Notes: a model not told the origin generated them from the letters alone. Positions 1 through 12,838 are shown, numbered from the stretch's first letter. The stretch: DNA of 37,213 bases from Sphingomonas yabuuchiae (GCF_001477495.1 NZ_LDTF01000082.1:1-37213), one strand, 5' to 3'. Numbers and translations: made by a program.

Positions 1-11
1 CGCATCGTTTA

Positions 12-32
12 GGTCATGCCGGGGGCATGACC
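12..32. repeat. perfect palindrome downstream of the HIT gene
   Basis: Nine-base arms (GGTCATGCC and GGCATGACC) enclose GGG. It lies 44 nt past the stop of the HIT gene, so it would form a hairpin at the 3' end of the his transcript. No T-run follows on the minus strand, so a classical intrinsic terminator is not supported. It looks like one more dispersed sphingomonad intergenic palindrome. I see no gene in 1-75. Confidence 0.5.
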
Positions 33-75
33 GACCTGAAACTCGTTTAAGGGAGGGGCGAGCCAAGAAGCTCCG

Positions 76-453
76 TCAGCGCGCCAGCATCGGGCCGAGC
101 GGCTTGCCGGCCAGGATATGGACATGGAGATGCGGCACTTCCTGCCCCGCATCCGGCCCGATATTCGCCAGCAGCCGGTATCCCGGCTCGACCGCGCCCG
201 CCTCGCGCGCGACATGGCCGACCGCGCGGACGAAACCGGCAATCTCCGCCTCGCTGGCGCGCGCCGAAAAATCGTCCCACGACACATAAGGCCCGCGCGG
301 GATCACCAGGATATGGGTCGGCGCATGCGGTGCGATGTCATGAAAGGCGACCGCCCACTCATCCTCATAGACCCGCTTCGACGGGATTTCGTCGCGCAAG
401 ATCTTCGCGAAGACATTCTGGTCGTTATAGGGCAGGGTGGCGTTGATCGGCAT
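76..453 (-). CDS. HIT family nucleotide-binding protein
   Basis: This 125-residue protein carries the histidine triad HLHVHILAG near residues 110-118, the active site of HIT hydrolases that cleave nucleoside phosphoramidates or dinucleotides, with the central histidine as nucleophile. The length matches the Hint subgroup, so an adenosine phosphoramidase-like cytosolic enzyme is the best guess; the substrate is not evident. I chose the ATG at 453 because GGAGAG lies 6 nt upstream and the protein then begins MPINATLPYNDQNVF, as in homologues. An in-frame extension to 540 would overlap hisE and lacks such a site. It is the last gene of the his cluster, 16 nt after hisE, presumably cotranscribed. 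Confidence 0.93.
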   Translation of the reverse strand: MPINATLPYNDQNVFAKILRDEIPSKRVYEDEWAVAFHDIAPHAPTHILVIPRGPYVSWDDFSARASEAEIAGFVRAVGHVAREAGAVEPGYRLLANIGPDAGQEVPHLHVHILAGKPLGPMLAR

Positions 454-469
454 CGAAACTCTCCAGGGA

Positions 470-784
470 TCAGCGGGGGCGGGCGGCCTTTTCGTCATGG
501 CCCGAGACGCCCTCTCGCCGCGCCAGTTCGGCGCGAACATCGTCGAGCGTGTGGCCGGTATCGGCGAGCAGGACGATCAGGTGGAACATCAGGTCGGCGG
601 CCTCGGACACGATTTTGTCGGGCTGCGCCATGGCGGCAATGACCGTCTCGACCGCTTCCTCCCCCAGCTTCTGTGCGATCTTGGGCCGTCCCTTGGCGAA
701 CAGGCTGGCGGCATAGGAGGTGGTGGCATCGCCCGCATCCCGGCGCGCGCGGATCGTGGTTTCGAGGCGGTCGAACATGTCCAT
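470..784 (-). CDS. hisE: phosphoribosyl-ATP pyrophosphatase
   Basis: HisE hydrolyses phosphoribosyl-ATP to phosphoribosyl-AMP and PPi, the second step of histidine synthesis. The 104-residue product starts MDMFDRLETTIRARR and contains the all-alpha NTP-pyrophosphohydrolase signature KLGEEAVETVIAA (residues 39-51) with the metal-binding glutamates, followed by EAADLMFHLIVLLAD. Length is normal for a free-standing HisE. The start at 784 has no strong ribosome site; the alternative ATG at 778 costs only two residues. HisI is not in this window. The gene sits between the 51-codon membrane ORF and the HIT gene, in line with a single his transcript. Confidence 0.95.
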   Translation of the reverse strand: MDMFDRLETTIRARRDAGDATTSYAASLFAKGRPKIAQKLGEEAVETVIAAMAQPDKIVSEAADLMFHLIVLLADTGHTLDDVRAELARREGVSGHDEKAARPR

Positions 785-816
785 GGCGCCGTGGGTGGCG
801 CGGGGAAGCGCCGACG

Positions 817-972
817 TCAATCCTTGCGGTTGCGGCGGCGCATCAGGTGGCGGAGCAGCCAGACCGCGCCGATCGCGAAGACGAACAGGCCGATGTCGGA
901 CCATTCGGGGTGGCTGCGTGGCTTGGGTGTGCCGCTATGGGCGGCGGCGGTGGTCAGGATGGCGAGCGGCAC
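817..972 (-). CDS. small single-pass membrane protein between hisF and hisE
   Basis: A 51-codon ORF with a GTG start fills the gap between hisF and hisE on the his strand. The product has a hydrophobic start (VPLAILTTAAAH), a proline-rich hydrophilic stretch with HPEWSDI, a membrane segment IGLFVFAIGAVWLL at about residues 27-40, and a strongly basic end RRRNRKD. This follows the positive-inside rule for a protein with a cytoplasmic C-terminus. It is in the operon strand, 32 nt before hisE, and ends cleanly. The GTG at 972 has no good ribosome site, so the start is uncertain. Function is unknown; I infer a real small gene from its membrane-protein design and position. Confidence 0.5.
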   Translation of the reverse strand: MPLAILTTAAAHSGTPKPRSHPEWSDIGLFVFAIGAVWLLRHLMRRRNRKD

Positions 973-1023
973 GGGGCTGGTTTAGCAGCGTATCGAGCGT
1001 GGGTCATTCGGGGGTTTTGATTT

Positions 1024-1125
1024 ACGCGAAGACGCGAAGCCACGAAGATTTTTGGTTCGCGCGGAGGCGCGGAGACGCGGAGGGTCTGGTGATCGGGTGG
1101 GCGATTGCCCGCACCTCCGCGCGAA
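1024..1125. repeat. octamer repeats and a 12-bp inverted repeat between hisF and the small ORF
   Basis: The plus strand has a block of ACGCGAAG-like octamers at 1024-1047 (two exact copies and one degenerate) and a second block of CGCGGAGR octamers at about 1060-1083. TTCGCGCGGAGG at 1056-1067 is exactly inverted as CCTCCGCGCGAA at 1114-1125, giving a 12-bp stem with a 46-nt loop. The element follows directly after the hisF stop (1128-1130). It resembles short-period repeats seen in other proteobacterial intergenic regions. Its role is unknown; mRNA processing or attenuation inside the his operon is possible. Confidence 0.6.
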
Positions 1126-1127
1126 AA

Positions 1128-1889
1128 TCAATGGGCTCGAACCGGCACTCCCGCCGCCGCCAGCGCACGATGGGCATCCGCGATCGAGGCATCGCCGAAG
1201 TGGAAGATCGATGCCGCCAGCACGGCGGAGGCATGGCCGTCCCGCACACCCGCGACCAGATCGTCCAGCCCGCCGACGCCGCCGGACGCCACCACCGGCA
1301 CGCTGGTCCGGTCGGCGATGGTGCGGATCAGTTCCAGGTCGTATCCGCCCCGCGTCCCGTCGCGATCCATCGAGGTGACGAGCAACTCGCCCGCGCCCAG
1401 CTCGGCCAGGCGCAGCGCGTGCTCGACCGCATCGATCCCGGTCGCGCGCCGCCCGCCATGGGTGAACACCTCCCAGCCATCCGCCGTCCGCCGCGCGTCG
1501 ACGCTGGCGACGCAGCACTGGCTGCCGAATCGCTCGGCGATGTCGGAGACGACTTGCGGGTTGCTGACGGCGGCGGAGTTGACCGCCACCTTGTCCGCGC
1601 CTGCCAGCAGCAGCGCGCGGGCATCCTCCGCCGTGCGCACGCCGCCGCCGACGGTCAGCGGCATGAAGCACACCGCCGCCGTTCGCCGCACCACGTCCAG
1701 GATCGTGCCGCGCGCTTCATGGCTGGCGGTGATGTCGAGGAAGCACAGCTCGTCCGCGCCCGCCGCGTCATAGGCGCGCGCCTGCTCGACCGGATCGCCC
1801 GCGTCGATCAGGTCGACGAAGTTGACGCCCTTGACGACGCGTCCGTTCGCGACGTCGAGACAGGGGATGACGCGCGCGCGGACGGTCAT
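1128..1889 (-). CDS. hisF: imidazole glycerol phosphate synthase, cyclase subunit
   Basis: HisF is the (beta/alpha)8-barrel that, with HisH, converts PRFAR and ammonia into imidazole glycerol phosphate and AICAR. The 253-residue product begins [21 protein letters not shown] with the catalytic aspartate at residue 12. The second phosphate- and substrate-binding region VTSMDRDGT is near residues 171-179, and the glycine-rich [11 protein letters not shown] lies at about 76-86. Length is typical. The start overlaps the hisA stop by 4 nt (ATGA), indicating translational coupling. Both halves of the barrel show the expected repeat pattern and no key residue is missing. Confidence 0.98.
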   Translation of the reverse strand: MTVRARVIPCLDVANGRVVKGVNFVDLIDAGDPVEQARAYDAAGADELCFLDITASHEARGTILDVVRRTAAVCFMPLTVGGGVRTAEDARALLLAGADKVAVNSAAVSNPQVVSDIAERFGSQCCVASVDARRTADGWEVFTHGGRRATGIDAVEHALRLAELGAGELLVTSMDRDGTRGGYDLELIRTIADRTSVPVVASGGVGGLDDLVAGVRDGHASAVLAASIFHFGDASIADAHRALAAAGVPVRAH

Positions 1890-2620
1890 GCGGCCGCCGC
1901 CACCGACAGCGCCGCCGCCAGGTCCAGCCGCCCGTCATAGAGCGCGCGGCCGGTGATGACCCCTTCCACGCCGTCTTGATGATGAAGCGCCAGCATATGG
2001 ATGTCGCCGATCCCCGCCACGCCGCCGCTGGCGATGACCGGGATGCGCACCGCGCGCGCCAGATCGACCGTCGCGGGCACGTTGCAGCCCTTCAGCATCC
2101 CGTCACGGCCTACATCCGTAAAGAGCAGCGAGGCGACGCCCGCATCCTCGAACTGGCGGGCGAGGTCCTCGACCGAGACGGTCGACACATCCGCCCAGCC
2201 GCGCGTTGCGACCATGCCGTCCTTGGCGTCCACCGCGACGACGATGCCACCGGGATAGGCCTTGGCCATGTCGCGCACGAAATCGGGATTTTCCAGCGCC
2301 GCGGTGCCAATCACGACGCGCGAGACGCCCAGGTCGAACCAGCGCTCGACATTCTGCGGGTTGCGGATACCGCCGCCCAGCTGGACATGGCCGGGAAAGG
2401 CTTTGACGATCGCCTGGACCGCTTCGCCATTGACCGACTCGCCCGCGAACGCGCCATCGAGATCGACGACATGGAGGTGCTGCGCCCCCGCCTCGGCGAA
2501 GAGCATCGCCTGATGGGTGGGATCGTCGCCGTAAACGGTCGCGCGGTCCATATCGCCCTCGGCCAGACGGACGACCTGGCCGCCCTTCAGGTCGATGGCG
2601 GGGAAGACGATCAGGCTCAC
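1886..2620 (-). CDS. hisA: ProFAR isomerase (1-(5-phosphoribosyl)-5-[(5-phosphoribosylamino)methylideneamino]imidazole-4-carboxamide isomerase)
   Basis: HisA catalyses the Amadori rearrangement of ProFAR to PRFAR, the step before HisF/HisH. The 244-residue barrel starts [19 protein letters not shown] with the catalytic Asp at residue 10 and has a second active-site region [11 protein letters not shown] place the start at the GTG at 2620: it overlaps the hisH stop as GTGA, and a GGAG motif lies about 8 nt upstream. Another GTG at 2629 would add three residues but sits too close to that ribosome site. HisA and HisF are homologous half-barrel duplications, as is visible in the shared phosphate-binding motifs. 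It is coupled to hisH upstream and hisF downstream. Confidence 0.97.
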   Translation of the reverse strand: MSLIVFPAIDLKGGQVVRLAEGDMDRATVYGDDPTHQAMLFAEAGAQHLHVVDLDGAFAGESVNGEAVQAIVKAFPGHVQLGGGIRNPQNVERWFDLGVSRVVIGTAALENPDFVRDMAKAYPGGIVVAVDAKDGMVATRGWADVSTVSVEDLARQFEDAGVASLLFTDVGRDGMLKGCNVPATVDLARAVRIPVIASGGVAGIGDIHMLALHHQDGVEGVITGRALYDGRLDLAAALSVAAAA

Positions 2621-3222
2621 GGATGCCACTCCAGGAAACGGGTGAGGAAGGAGAGGCCATAACGCTGGCTCTTCTCGGGGTGGAATTGCGCGCCGACCAC
2701 CGTGTCGCGGCCGATCGCGGCGGTGACGGGACCGTCATGGTCGGTGGTCGCCAGCACATGCTCGCCGGTAAAGGCGTAGCTGTGTAGGAAATAGGCCTCG
2801 CCCGGCACGATCAGCGGATGCTCGCGCGTCGGGCGGACATCGTTCCAGCCCATATGCGGCACCTTGGCGGCAGGATCGGTCGGCGTAAGCCGCGTCACGC
2901 GGCCGGGAATCCAGCCCAAGCCCCGATGCTCGCCCATCTCGTCGCTGGCGTCGGCAAGCAACTGCATCCCGACGCAAATGCCCAGGAACGGTCGCGCGCG
3001 GATGAGGGCGGCGTCGCGCAACGCGTCTTCCAGCCCATCGACCGCACGCAAGTTGGCCGCGCACGCGCCGAACGCGCCGACGCCCGGCAGCACGATCCGG
3101 TCGGCCTTGGCGATCACATCCGGGTCGGCGGTGATGACGACATCGCCCGCGCCCGCCGCGCGCAGGGCATTGTCGACCGAGTGGAGATTGCCCGACTCGA
3201 TGTCGATCAGCGCCAGCGTCAC
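2617..3222 (-). CDS. hisH: imidazole glycerol phosphate synthase, glutaminase subunit
   Basis: HisH is the class I glutamine amidotransferase that feeds ammonia to HisF. The 201-residue product has the nucleophile Cys83 in [11 protein letters not shown] and the His181/Glu183 pair in AQFHPEKS, so the catalytic triad is complete. The N-terminus reads [16 protein letters not shown] from a GTG at 3222, which overlaps the hisB stop by 4 nt (GTGA). The reading frame stays open far upstream, through hisB to 3906, but that extension encodes no HisH-like sequence. With hisA this gives two consecutive GTG starts embedded in the preceding stop codons. Confidence 0.97.
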   Translation of the reverse strand: MTLALIDIESGNLHSVDNALRAAGAGDVVITADPDVIAKADRIVLPGVGAFGACAANLRAVDGLEDALRDAALIRARPFLGICVGMQLLADASDEMGEHRGLGWIPGRVTRLTPTDPAAKVPHMGWNDVRPTREHPLIVPGEAYFLHSYAFTGEHVLATTDHDGPVTAAIGRDTVVGAQFHPEKSQRYGLSFLTRFLEWHP

Positions 3223-3806
3223 AACATGCCCTTGGTCGAGGGGATGGCATCGGCCTTGCGCGGGTCGATCTCCACCGCCATCCGCAGCGCGCGGGCCAGG
3301 CCCTTGAAGATGCTTTCGGCAATGTGATGATTGTTGTGGCCGTGTAGCAGTTCGACATGGAGCGTGATGCCCGCCTCCTGCGCGAAGCTGTGGAACCAGT
3401 GCTCGATCATCTCGGTCTGCAGCGTGCCCAGCATGGGATTGGTGAACGGCACCTTCCACACCAGCCAGGGCCGCCCCGAAATGTCGAGCGCGGTGCGGGT
3501 CAGCACCTCGTCCATCGGCGACAGCGCCTCGCCGTATCGGCGGATGCCGCGCTTGTCGCCCAGCGCCTTGGCAAAGGCCTGCCCGATCGCCAGCGCGCTG
3601 TCCTCGGTGGTGTGATGCCCGTCGATATGCAGGTCGCCCTGAACCGTGACCGACAGGTCGATCAGCGAATGCCGCGACAGCTGGTCGAGCATGTGGTCGA
3701 GAAACCCGATGCCGGTGGCGTTCTGATAGACGCCGGTGCCGTCGAGATTGACGGTGACGTCGATGACGGTTTCCGCGGTGGCGCGGTGGACGGTGGCGGT
3801 GCGCAT
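3219..3806 (-). CDS. hisB: imidazoleglycerol-phosphate dehydratase
   Basis: This is monofunctional IGPD, which dehydrates imidazole glycerol phosphate to imidazole acetol phosphate and binds manganese through histidine clusters. The 195-residue protein carries the two duplicated metal motifs: [12 protein letters not shown] in the first half and [11 protein letters not shown] in the second, along with [12 protein letters not shown]. The phosphatase half found in enteric HisB is absent, which is normal for alphaproteobacteria. The ATG at 3806 is preceded by GGGGAGG 2 nt upstream, so I reject the longer in-frame start at 3857. It is the first gene of the minus-strand his operon and diverges from sspB. 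Confidence 0.98.
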   Translation of the reverse strand: MRTATVHRATAETVIDVTVNLDGTGVYQNATGIGFLDHMLDQLSRHSLIDLSVTVQGDLHIDGHHTTEDSALAIGQAFAKALGDKRGIRRYGEALSPMDEVLTRTALDISGRPWLVWKVPFTNPMLGTLQTEMIEHWFHSFAQEAGITLHVELLHGHNNHHIAESIFKGLARALRMAVEIDPRKADAIPSTKGML

Positions 3807-3877
3807 GGCCTCCCCATAAACACCTATCCGTCCCATGCAATCTTGACCCGCGATCAAAGGCCGCTAGTCCATGGGCC
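3807..3877. promoter_or_regulatory. divergent hisB/sspB promoter region
   Basis: The 71-nt gap must hold promoters for both directions. On the plus strand TTGACC at 3843-3848 is a fair -35, but the matching -10 (around 3865-3871) is weak. TTGA-N7-TCAA makes a small imperfect palindrome at 3843-3857. On the minus strand the hisB ribosome site GGGGAGG is clear. No attenuator-like His-rich leader peptide is visible. Confidence 0.35.
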
Positions 3878-4363
3878 ATGACCGAAGGATTGCCCGACAG
3901 CCTCATCCCCTATGACGACATCGTGCAGGAGGCCCTGCGCGCCGTGGTGGGGCGTGTGCTCGGCCCGGTGGCGGAGACGGGGCACCTGCCCGGTACGCAC
4001 CATTTCTACATCACCTTCAAGACGCAGGCGCCGGGTGTCGACATCCCGCAGCGGCTGGTCGAGCGATTCCCGGACGAGATGACCATCGTCCTGCAGAATC
4101 GCTTCTGGGACCTGACGGTGGACGAGAATCGCTTCTCGGTCGGCCTCAGCTTCAACCAGGTGCCGTCGAAGCTGGTGATTCCCTATTCGGCGATCACCCG
4201 TTTCCAGGACCCCGAGGTTCAGTTCGAACTGGGCTTCCACGTCGCCGACGATCCCCAGAGCGATCCCGATCCGCACGGCTCGGCCGAGAATGACGAACCC
4301 GTCGCCAAGCCGGTCGAAGACGGCAGCAACGTCGTCGCGGTGGATTTCAAGCGGAAGAAGTAA
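3878..4363 (+). CDS. sspB: SspB-family ClpXP adaptor
   Basis: SspB binds ssrA-tagged peptides and tethers them to ClpX for degradation by ClpXP. The 161-residue protein matches the alphaproteobacterial form, with an N-terminal peptide-binding beta fold (HHFYITFKT, VLQNRFWDLTV, FSVGLSFNQ, LVIPYSAITRF). An acidic, low-complexity linker from about residue 120 follows, then a short conserved tail VVAVDFKRKK that corresponds to the ClpX-binding peptide. The start ATG at 3878 is preferred because MTEGLPDSLIPYDDIVQEALR matches the family start. Transcribed divergently from hisB; it ends 12 nt before a paired palindrome. Confidence 0.93.
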   Translation: MTEGLPDSLIPYDDIVQEALRAVVGRVLGPVAETGHLPGTHHFYITFKTQAPGVDIPQRLVERFPDEMTIVLQNRFWDLTVDENRFSVGLSFNQVPSKLVIPYSAITRFQDPEVQFELGFHVADDPQSDPDPHGSAENDEPVAKPVEDGSNVVAVDFKRKK

Positions 4364-4374
4364 GGGGCATTTAG

Positions 4375-4473
4375 CCCCTCCCCTTCAGGGGAGGGGTTGG
4401 GGGTGGGGCCTTTCCATTGGCCCATCGCCTGTTGAGGCGCCCCACCCCCGGCCCCTCCCCTGAAGGGGAGGGG
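4375..4473. repeat. REPIN-like paired inverted palindromes
   Basis: Two 22-bp palindromes (4375-4396, core CTTCAG; 4452-4473, core CTGAAG) face each other. Each is flanked on its inner side by a matching G/C tract: positions 4375-4409 and the reverse complement of 4439-4473 agree at 33 of 35 bases. The whole 99 nt can fold into one long hairpin. It lies between the convergent genes sspB and the S9 peptidase and may end both transcripts. The same architecture recurs at 23623, 27293 and 33850. Confidence 0.85.
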
Positions 4474-4477
4474 AGGA

Positions 4478-9911
<5,434 letters not shown>

Positions 9912-9953
9912 CGGAATACGAATGCAAAGCTGGTCATGCCTCCTTGCCAATGA

Positions 9954-9968
9954 TGATACAATGTATCA
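9954..9968. promoter_or_regulatory. 7-1-7 palindrome, candidate Fur-family (Zur-like) operator
   Basis: TGATACA-A-TGTATCA is a perfect 15-bp palindrome with 7-bp arms around one base, the layout of Fur-family boxes (heptad model TGATAAT-N-ATTATCA). It ends 10 nt before the MerC-like ATG and directly abuts its AGGAGG ribosome site, so bound repressor would block expression. Assignment to Zur is inference, based on the metal-related neighbour. Confidence 0.5.
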
Positions 9969-9978
9969 ATAGGAGGTC

Positions 9979-10392
9979 ATGGTCGATGATGCATCCCTGT
10001 CCCGCAGCCATCATGGCAGGTTCCGCCATATGGATGCACTCGCCATCTCGGCCTCGACCTTGTGCCTGATCCATTGTCTGGTCCTGCCGGTGCTGATCGC
10101 CTTTCTGCCCGCCATCGCCGAATGGGCCGATCTGGGTGAGGTGTTCCATATCGTCATGCTGGCGCTGGCCGTGCCGCTCAGCGGCCTGACGCTGTTCGGT
10201 GGATGGCGGCGGCACCGGGTCGTTCTCCCGATGATCGCGGGGGCGGGCGGCCTGATCCTGCTGATGCTAGGGCTGGCGTTCGAGGGGCAGGGGATCGGAA
10301 CCGCGCTGACCGTCGCGGGCGGGCTGGTGCTGGCCGTGGCGCATGTCGCCAATCTGCGTTTCACCAATCTCCACCGACTGATGACCCTGTAA
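9979..10392 (+). CDS. MerC domain membrane protein
   Basis: A 137-residue protein with four predicted membrane segments (about 20-40, 50-70, 80-98 and 105-125). The first contains the cysteine pair CLIHC in SASTLCLIHCLVLPVL, the hallmark of the MerC family. MerC proteins of mercury operons carry Hg(II) across the inner membrane, but chromosomal MerC-domain proteins of sphingomonads without mer genes more likely handle zinc or another metal. The operator-like palindrome upstream supports metal control. The ATG at 9979 is only 2 nt from AGGAGG, unusually close; ATG 10030 (MDALAISAS) is an alternative. Diverges from the beta-galactosidase. Confidence 0.8.
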   Translation: MVDDASLSRSHHGRFRHMDALAISASTLCLIHCLVLPVLIAFLPAIAEWADLGEVFHIVMLALAVPLSGLTLFGGWRRHRVVLPMIAGAGGLILLMLGLAFEGQGIGTALTVAGGLVLAVAHVANLRFTNLHRLMTL

Positions 10393-10408
10393 CGAGGACG
10401 TGGTGTTC

Positions 10409-11209
10409 ATGTCGAAAGCCGTCGCCCGCGCCATCGCCGTTGCGCTGATCGGAGTCGCCTGTACTGCCGTCATGGCCCAGCCGCGGGAGGGAGACGAGCC
10501 GTCGCGCTATCTGCCCGCCACCGGTTTCGACCTGCTGGCCATATTGCCGCCCGCACCCAGGCCGGACGATGCGCGGGGACAGGCCGACCGGGCGATCTTT
10601 CGTCAGACCCGCCGGTTCGTCGGCTCGCCCCGCTGGGCGATGGCGACCAACGACGTCAAGCTGGACGAGGCCGCCATGGCGCGCGATTTCTCCTGCGCGC
10701 TGGGGTTTGCACTGACGCCGCAGAATGCGCCCGCGACGATGCGGCTGATCGATGGTGCAGGATCCGACACCGCACGCGGATCGGGCATCGCCAAGCGCTA
10801 TTACAAGCGCCAGCGTCCCTATCTGATCGATCGCGGCCCGACCTGCCAACCGGCGAGCGAGTTGCAGGGCAGCTATGACTATCCCTCGGGCCACACCACG
10901 GCGGGCTGGACCTGGGCGATCCTGCTGGCCGAGATCGCACCCGACCGTGCCGCGCCGATCCTGGCGCGGGGGCGGGCCTTTGGGGAAAGCCGCATCGTCT
11001 GCGGCGTGCACAATGCCAGCGCGGTCGAGGCGGGTCGTCTGTCGGCGACGGTGACGCTGACCGCGCTGTCGCAGGGCCCGGCCTTCCAGCGCGACCTGGC
11101 CGCCGCACGTGCCGAAGTCGACGCCCTGCGCCGCGACCCCGCCACACCCCGCCCCGATTCCGCCGCCTGCCAGCGCGAGGCCGCTCTGGTAGCCCAACCG
11201 ATTTTCTGA
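10409..11209 (+). CDS. class A non-specific acid phosphatase (PAP2 superfamily)
   Basis: A 266-residue secreted phosphatase with a signal peptide ending near VMAQ (about residue 26). The three class A motifs are present in order: KRYYKRQRP, YPSGHTTAGW and ESRIVCGVHNASAVEAG. These form the vanadium-haloperoxidase-like site that hydrolyses phosphomonoesters in the periplasm through a phosphohistidine. In the third motif the usual aspartate after HX3 is alanine, which removes the classical partner of the nucleophilic histidine. Start ATG 10409 is favoured by GAGGAC about 9 nt upstream; two GTG codons at 10400 and 10403 are less likely. It follows the MerC-like gene by 16 nt and may share its transcript. 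Confidence 0.9.
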   Translation: MSKAVARAIAVALIGVACTAVMAQPREGDEPSRYLPATGFDLLAILPPAPRPDDARGQADRAIFRQTRRFVGSPRWAMATNDVKLDEAAMARDFSCALGFALTPQNAPATMRLIDGAGSDTARGSGIAKRYYKRQRPYLIDRGPTCQPASELQGSYDYPSGHTTAGWTWAILLAEIAPDRAAPILARGRAFGESRIVCGVHNASAVEAGRLSATVTLTALSQGPAFQRDLAAARAEVDALRRDPATPRPDSAACQREAALVAQPIF

Positions 11210-11286
11210 TCCCCGCCCCTTGACCACCCGACGCGGTTTCGCGCAGGCGCGCAGCATTCAAGCAAAGCGTCTGGCGGGAGAATGGA

Positions 11287-12186
11287 ATGACCGAGGCACA
11301 GGATCGGATCGTCGCAGGAGTCGAACTGGGCGGTACGAAATCGATTGTGTTGATCGGGCGCGGACGCGACATCCTGGTGTCCGAACGCCTGCCGACCACG
11401 ACCCCCGCCGTCACCCTGGCCGCTTTGCGCCAACGCCTGGCCGAATGGCGCGAGCAGTATAAGCCCGAGGCGCTGGGCATCGGCAGCTTCGGCCCGATCG
11501 CGCTCGACAAGACCGACGCGGACTATGGCCATATGCTTGCCACGCCCAAGCCCGGCTGGGCGGGGGCGGACGTGGCGGGTGCGCTGTCCGAGGGTTTTGA
11601 TGATCGTGTCGCGATCCATACCGACGTGACCGGCGCGGCGCTGGCCGAGGGGCAATGGGGCGCGGCGCGCGGCCTGGCCGACCATGTCTATGTCACGGTC
11701 GGCACCGGCGTCGGCATGGGCATCATCGTCAACGGCCAGCCGGTGTCGGGCCGGATGCACCCGGAGGCGGGGCATGTCCGCGTCCGCCGGATGGCGGGCG
11801 ACGACTTCGCCGGTGCCTGCCCCTTCCATGGCGACTGTCTGGAAGGGCTGGTCGCAGGCCCCGGCATCGCGGCACGCGTCGGTCGCCCGGCGCAGGAGCT
11901 GGCGGCGGACGATCCCGCCTGGACCTTCGTCGCGGATGCGCTGGCGGAGAGCTTTGCCGGGCTGTTCCTGACGTTGGCGTGCGGCCGCATCGTGATCGGC
12001 GGCGGCGTGGGCGTGGGCCAGCCACAACTGCTCGACATGGTTCGCGCCGCGACCGTCGAGAAGCTGTCGGGTTATCTTCCTTTCGTCAACGCCGCCGAGA
12101 TCGCCAACCGCATCGTCCATGCCCAGCTCGGCGATCAGGCCGGGCCGCTCGGCACGCTGGCGCTGGCGCGCACGGTGCTGGATTGA
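11287..12186 (+). CDS. ROK family sugar kinase, probable fructokinase
   Basis: This 299-residue ASKHA-fold kinase has the N-terminal phosphate loop GVELGGTKS, the catalytic aspartate in HTDVTGAALAE, the glycine-rich VTVGTGVGMGIIVNG, and the ROK signature HPEAGHVRVRR. A zinc site of one His and three Cys-type ligands is visible in HV...CPFHGDCLEGL, the pattern of zinc-dependent ROK fructokinases and mannokinases such as Zymomonas Frk. It would phosphorylate fructose at C6 in the cytosol using ATP. No transporter or hydrolase for sucrose is adjacent, so the substrate is inferred from the motif only. The start ATG 11287 has GGCGGGAG 5 nt upstream. Confidence 0.88.
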   Translation: MTEAQDRIVAGVELGGTKSIVLIGRGRDILVSERLPTTTPAVTLAALRQRLAEWREQYKPEALGIGSFGPIALDKTDADYGHMLATPKPGWAGADVAGALSEGFDDRVAIHTDVTGAALAEGQWGAARGLADHVYVTVGTGVGMGIIVNGQPVSGRMHPEAGHVRVRRMAGDDFAGACPFHGDCLEGLVAGPGIAARVGRPAQELAADDPAWTFVADALAESFAGLFLTLACGRIVIGGGVGVGQPQLLDMVRAATVEKLSGYLPFVNAAEIANRIVHAQLGDQAGPLGTLALARTVLD

Positions 12187-12192
12187 CCTGAA

Positions 12193-12215
12193 ATCCTCCC
12201 CGTGCCGGGGAGGAT
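12193..12215. repeat. intergenic palindrome, GTGC-core type
   Basis: Ten-base perfect arms (ATCCTCCCCG and CGGGGAGGAT) around TGC, 7 nt after the ROK kinase stop. Bases 12195-12215 recur exactly at 33952-33972, so this is a dispersed family member. It may act as a transcript end for the kinase, although no T-run follows. A partner palindrome in the opposite orientation lies at 12257-12269. Confidence 0.75.
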
Positions 12216-12249
12216 GAGATTCCGCTGTCCTACAATGAACCGATATGGT

Positions 12250-12275
12250 TCCTCCTTTCCCGTCACGGGGAGGGA
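12250..12275. repeat. degenerate partner palindrome containing the endolysin ribosome site
   Basis: CCCGT-C-ACGGG (about 12259-12269) is followed by GGGAGGGA, which is also the Shine-Dalgarno sequence of the GH108 gene. The element looks like the opposite-facing mate of the palindrome at 12193. Pairing of the C-rich and G-rich arms would hide the ribosome site. Confidence 0.5.
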
Positions 12276-12280
12276 GCATC

Positions 12281-12838
12281 ATGGGGCAGGTGGACGAAGC
12301 ACGCGTCGAGGCGCTGATCGCGCAGGTCATCGCGCGCGAGGGGGATTATAGCGACCATCCCGCCGATCGCGGCGGCGCGACGCGGTTCGGCATCACCAAG
12401 GCGGTGGCGCGCGCCGATGGCTATACCGGGCCGATGCGTCGCCTGCCGCTGGCCCGAGCCGAGGCCATTTACCGTCGCCTCTACTGGACCGCGCCCGGCT
12501 TCGACCGGGTGGCCGCCTATGCGCCCCGGCTGGCGGAGGAACTGTTCGATACCGGCGTCAATATGGGGCCGAACGTCGCGTCCGCGTTCCTGCAACGGGC
12601 GCTGAATGCGCTCAATCGCGGGGCGCGCGACTATCCCGATCTGGCGGCGGACGGGCGGATCGGAGCGGCGACGCTGGCCGCGCTCGACGCCTTTCTTCGC
12701 CACCGGGGCGCTGCGGGCGAAGTCGTGCTGCTCAAGGCGGTCGAGGCTTTGCAGGGCGAACGCTATCTGACGCTCGCCGAGCGACGTCCCGCCAATGAGG
12801 CGTTCCTGTACGGCTGGCTGGCGGACCGGCTGTCATGA
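12281..12838 (+). CDS. GH108 N-acetylmuramidase (endolysin type) with peptidoglycan-binding domain
   Basis: A 185-residue lysozyme-like protein. The N-terminal catalytic motif IAREGDYSDHPADRGGATRFG (about 15-35) matches glycoside hydrolase 108, with the catalytic Glu in REGDYS. A C-terminal peptidoglycan-binding region (about 85-185, with FDTGVNMGP, LQRALNAL, ADGRIGAATLAAL) completes the fold. The enzyme cleaves the glycan backbone of murein. No signal peptide is seen, so export depends on a holin, which the next gene supplies. I chose ATG 12281 because GGGGAGGG lies 6 nt before it; an upstream ATG at 12245 would translate the repeat. The stop overlaps the holin start (ATGA). Confidence 0.9.
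   Translation: MGQVDEARVEALIAQVIAREGDYSDHPADRGGATRFGITKAVARADGYTGPMRRLPLARAEAIYRRLYWTAPGFDRVAAYAPRLAEELFDTGVNMGPNVASAFLQRALNALNRGARDYPDLAADGRIGAATLAALDAFLRHRGAAGEVVLLKAVEALQGERYLTLAERRPANEAFLYGWLADRLS

Noticed and set aside
2617..3906. 429-codon fusion of HisH with an upstream domain
   Set aside because: The frame is open through hisB, but only the last 201 codons resemble a protein family; the GTG at 3222 within the hisB stop is the real start.
12245..12280. Longer start for the endolysin
   Set aside because: It would translate the palindrome and lacks a ribosome site; ATG 12281 has GGGGAGGG at good spacing.
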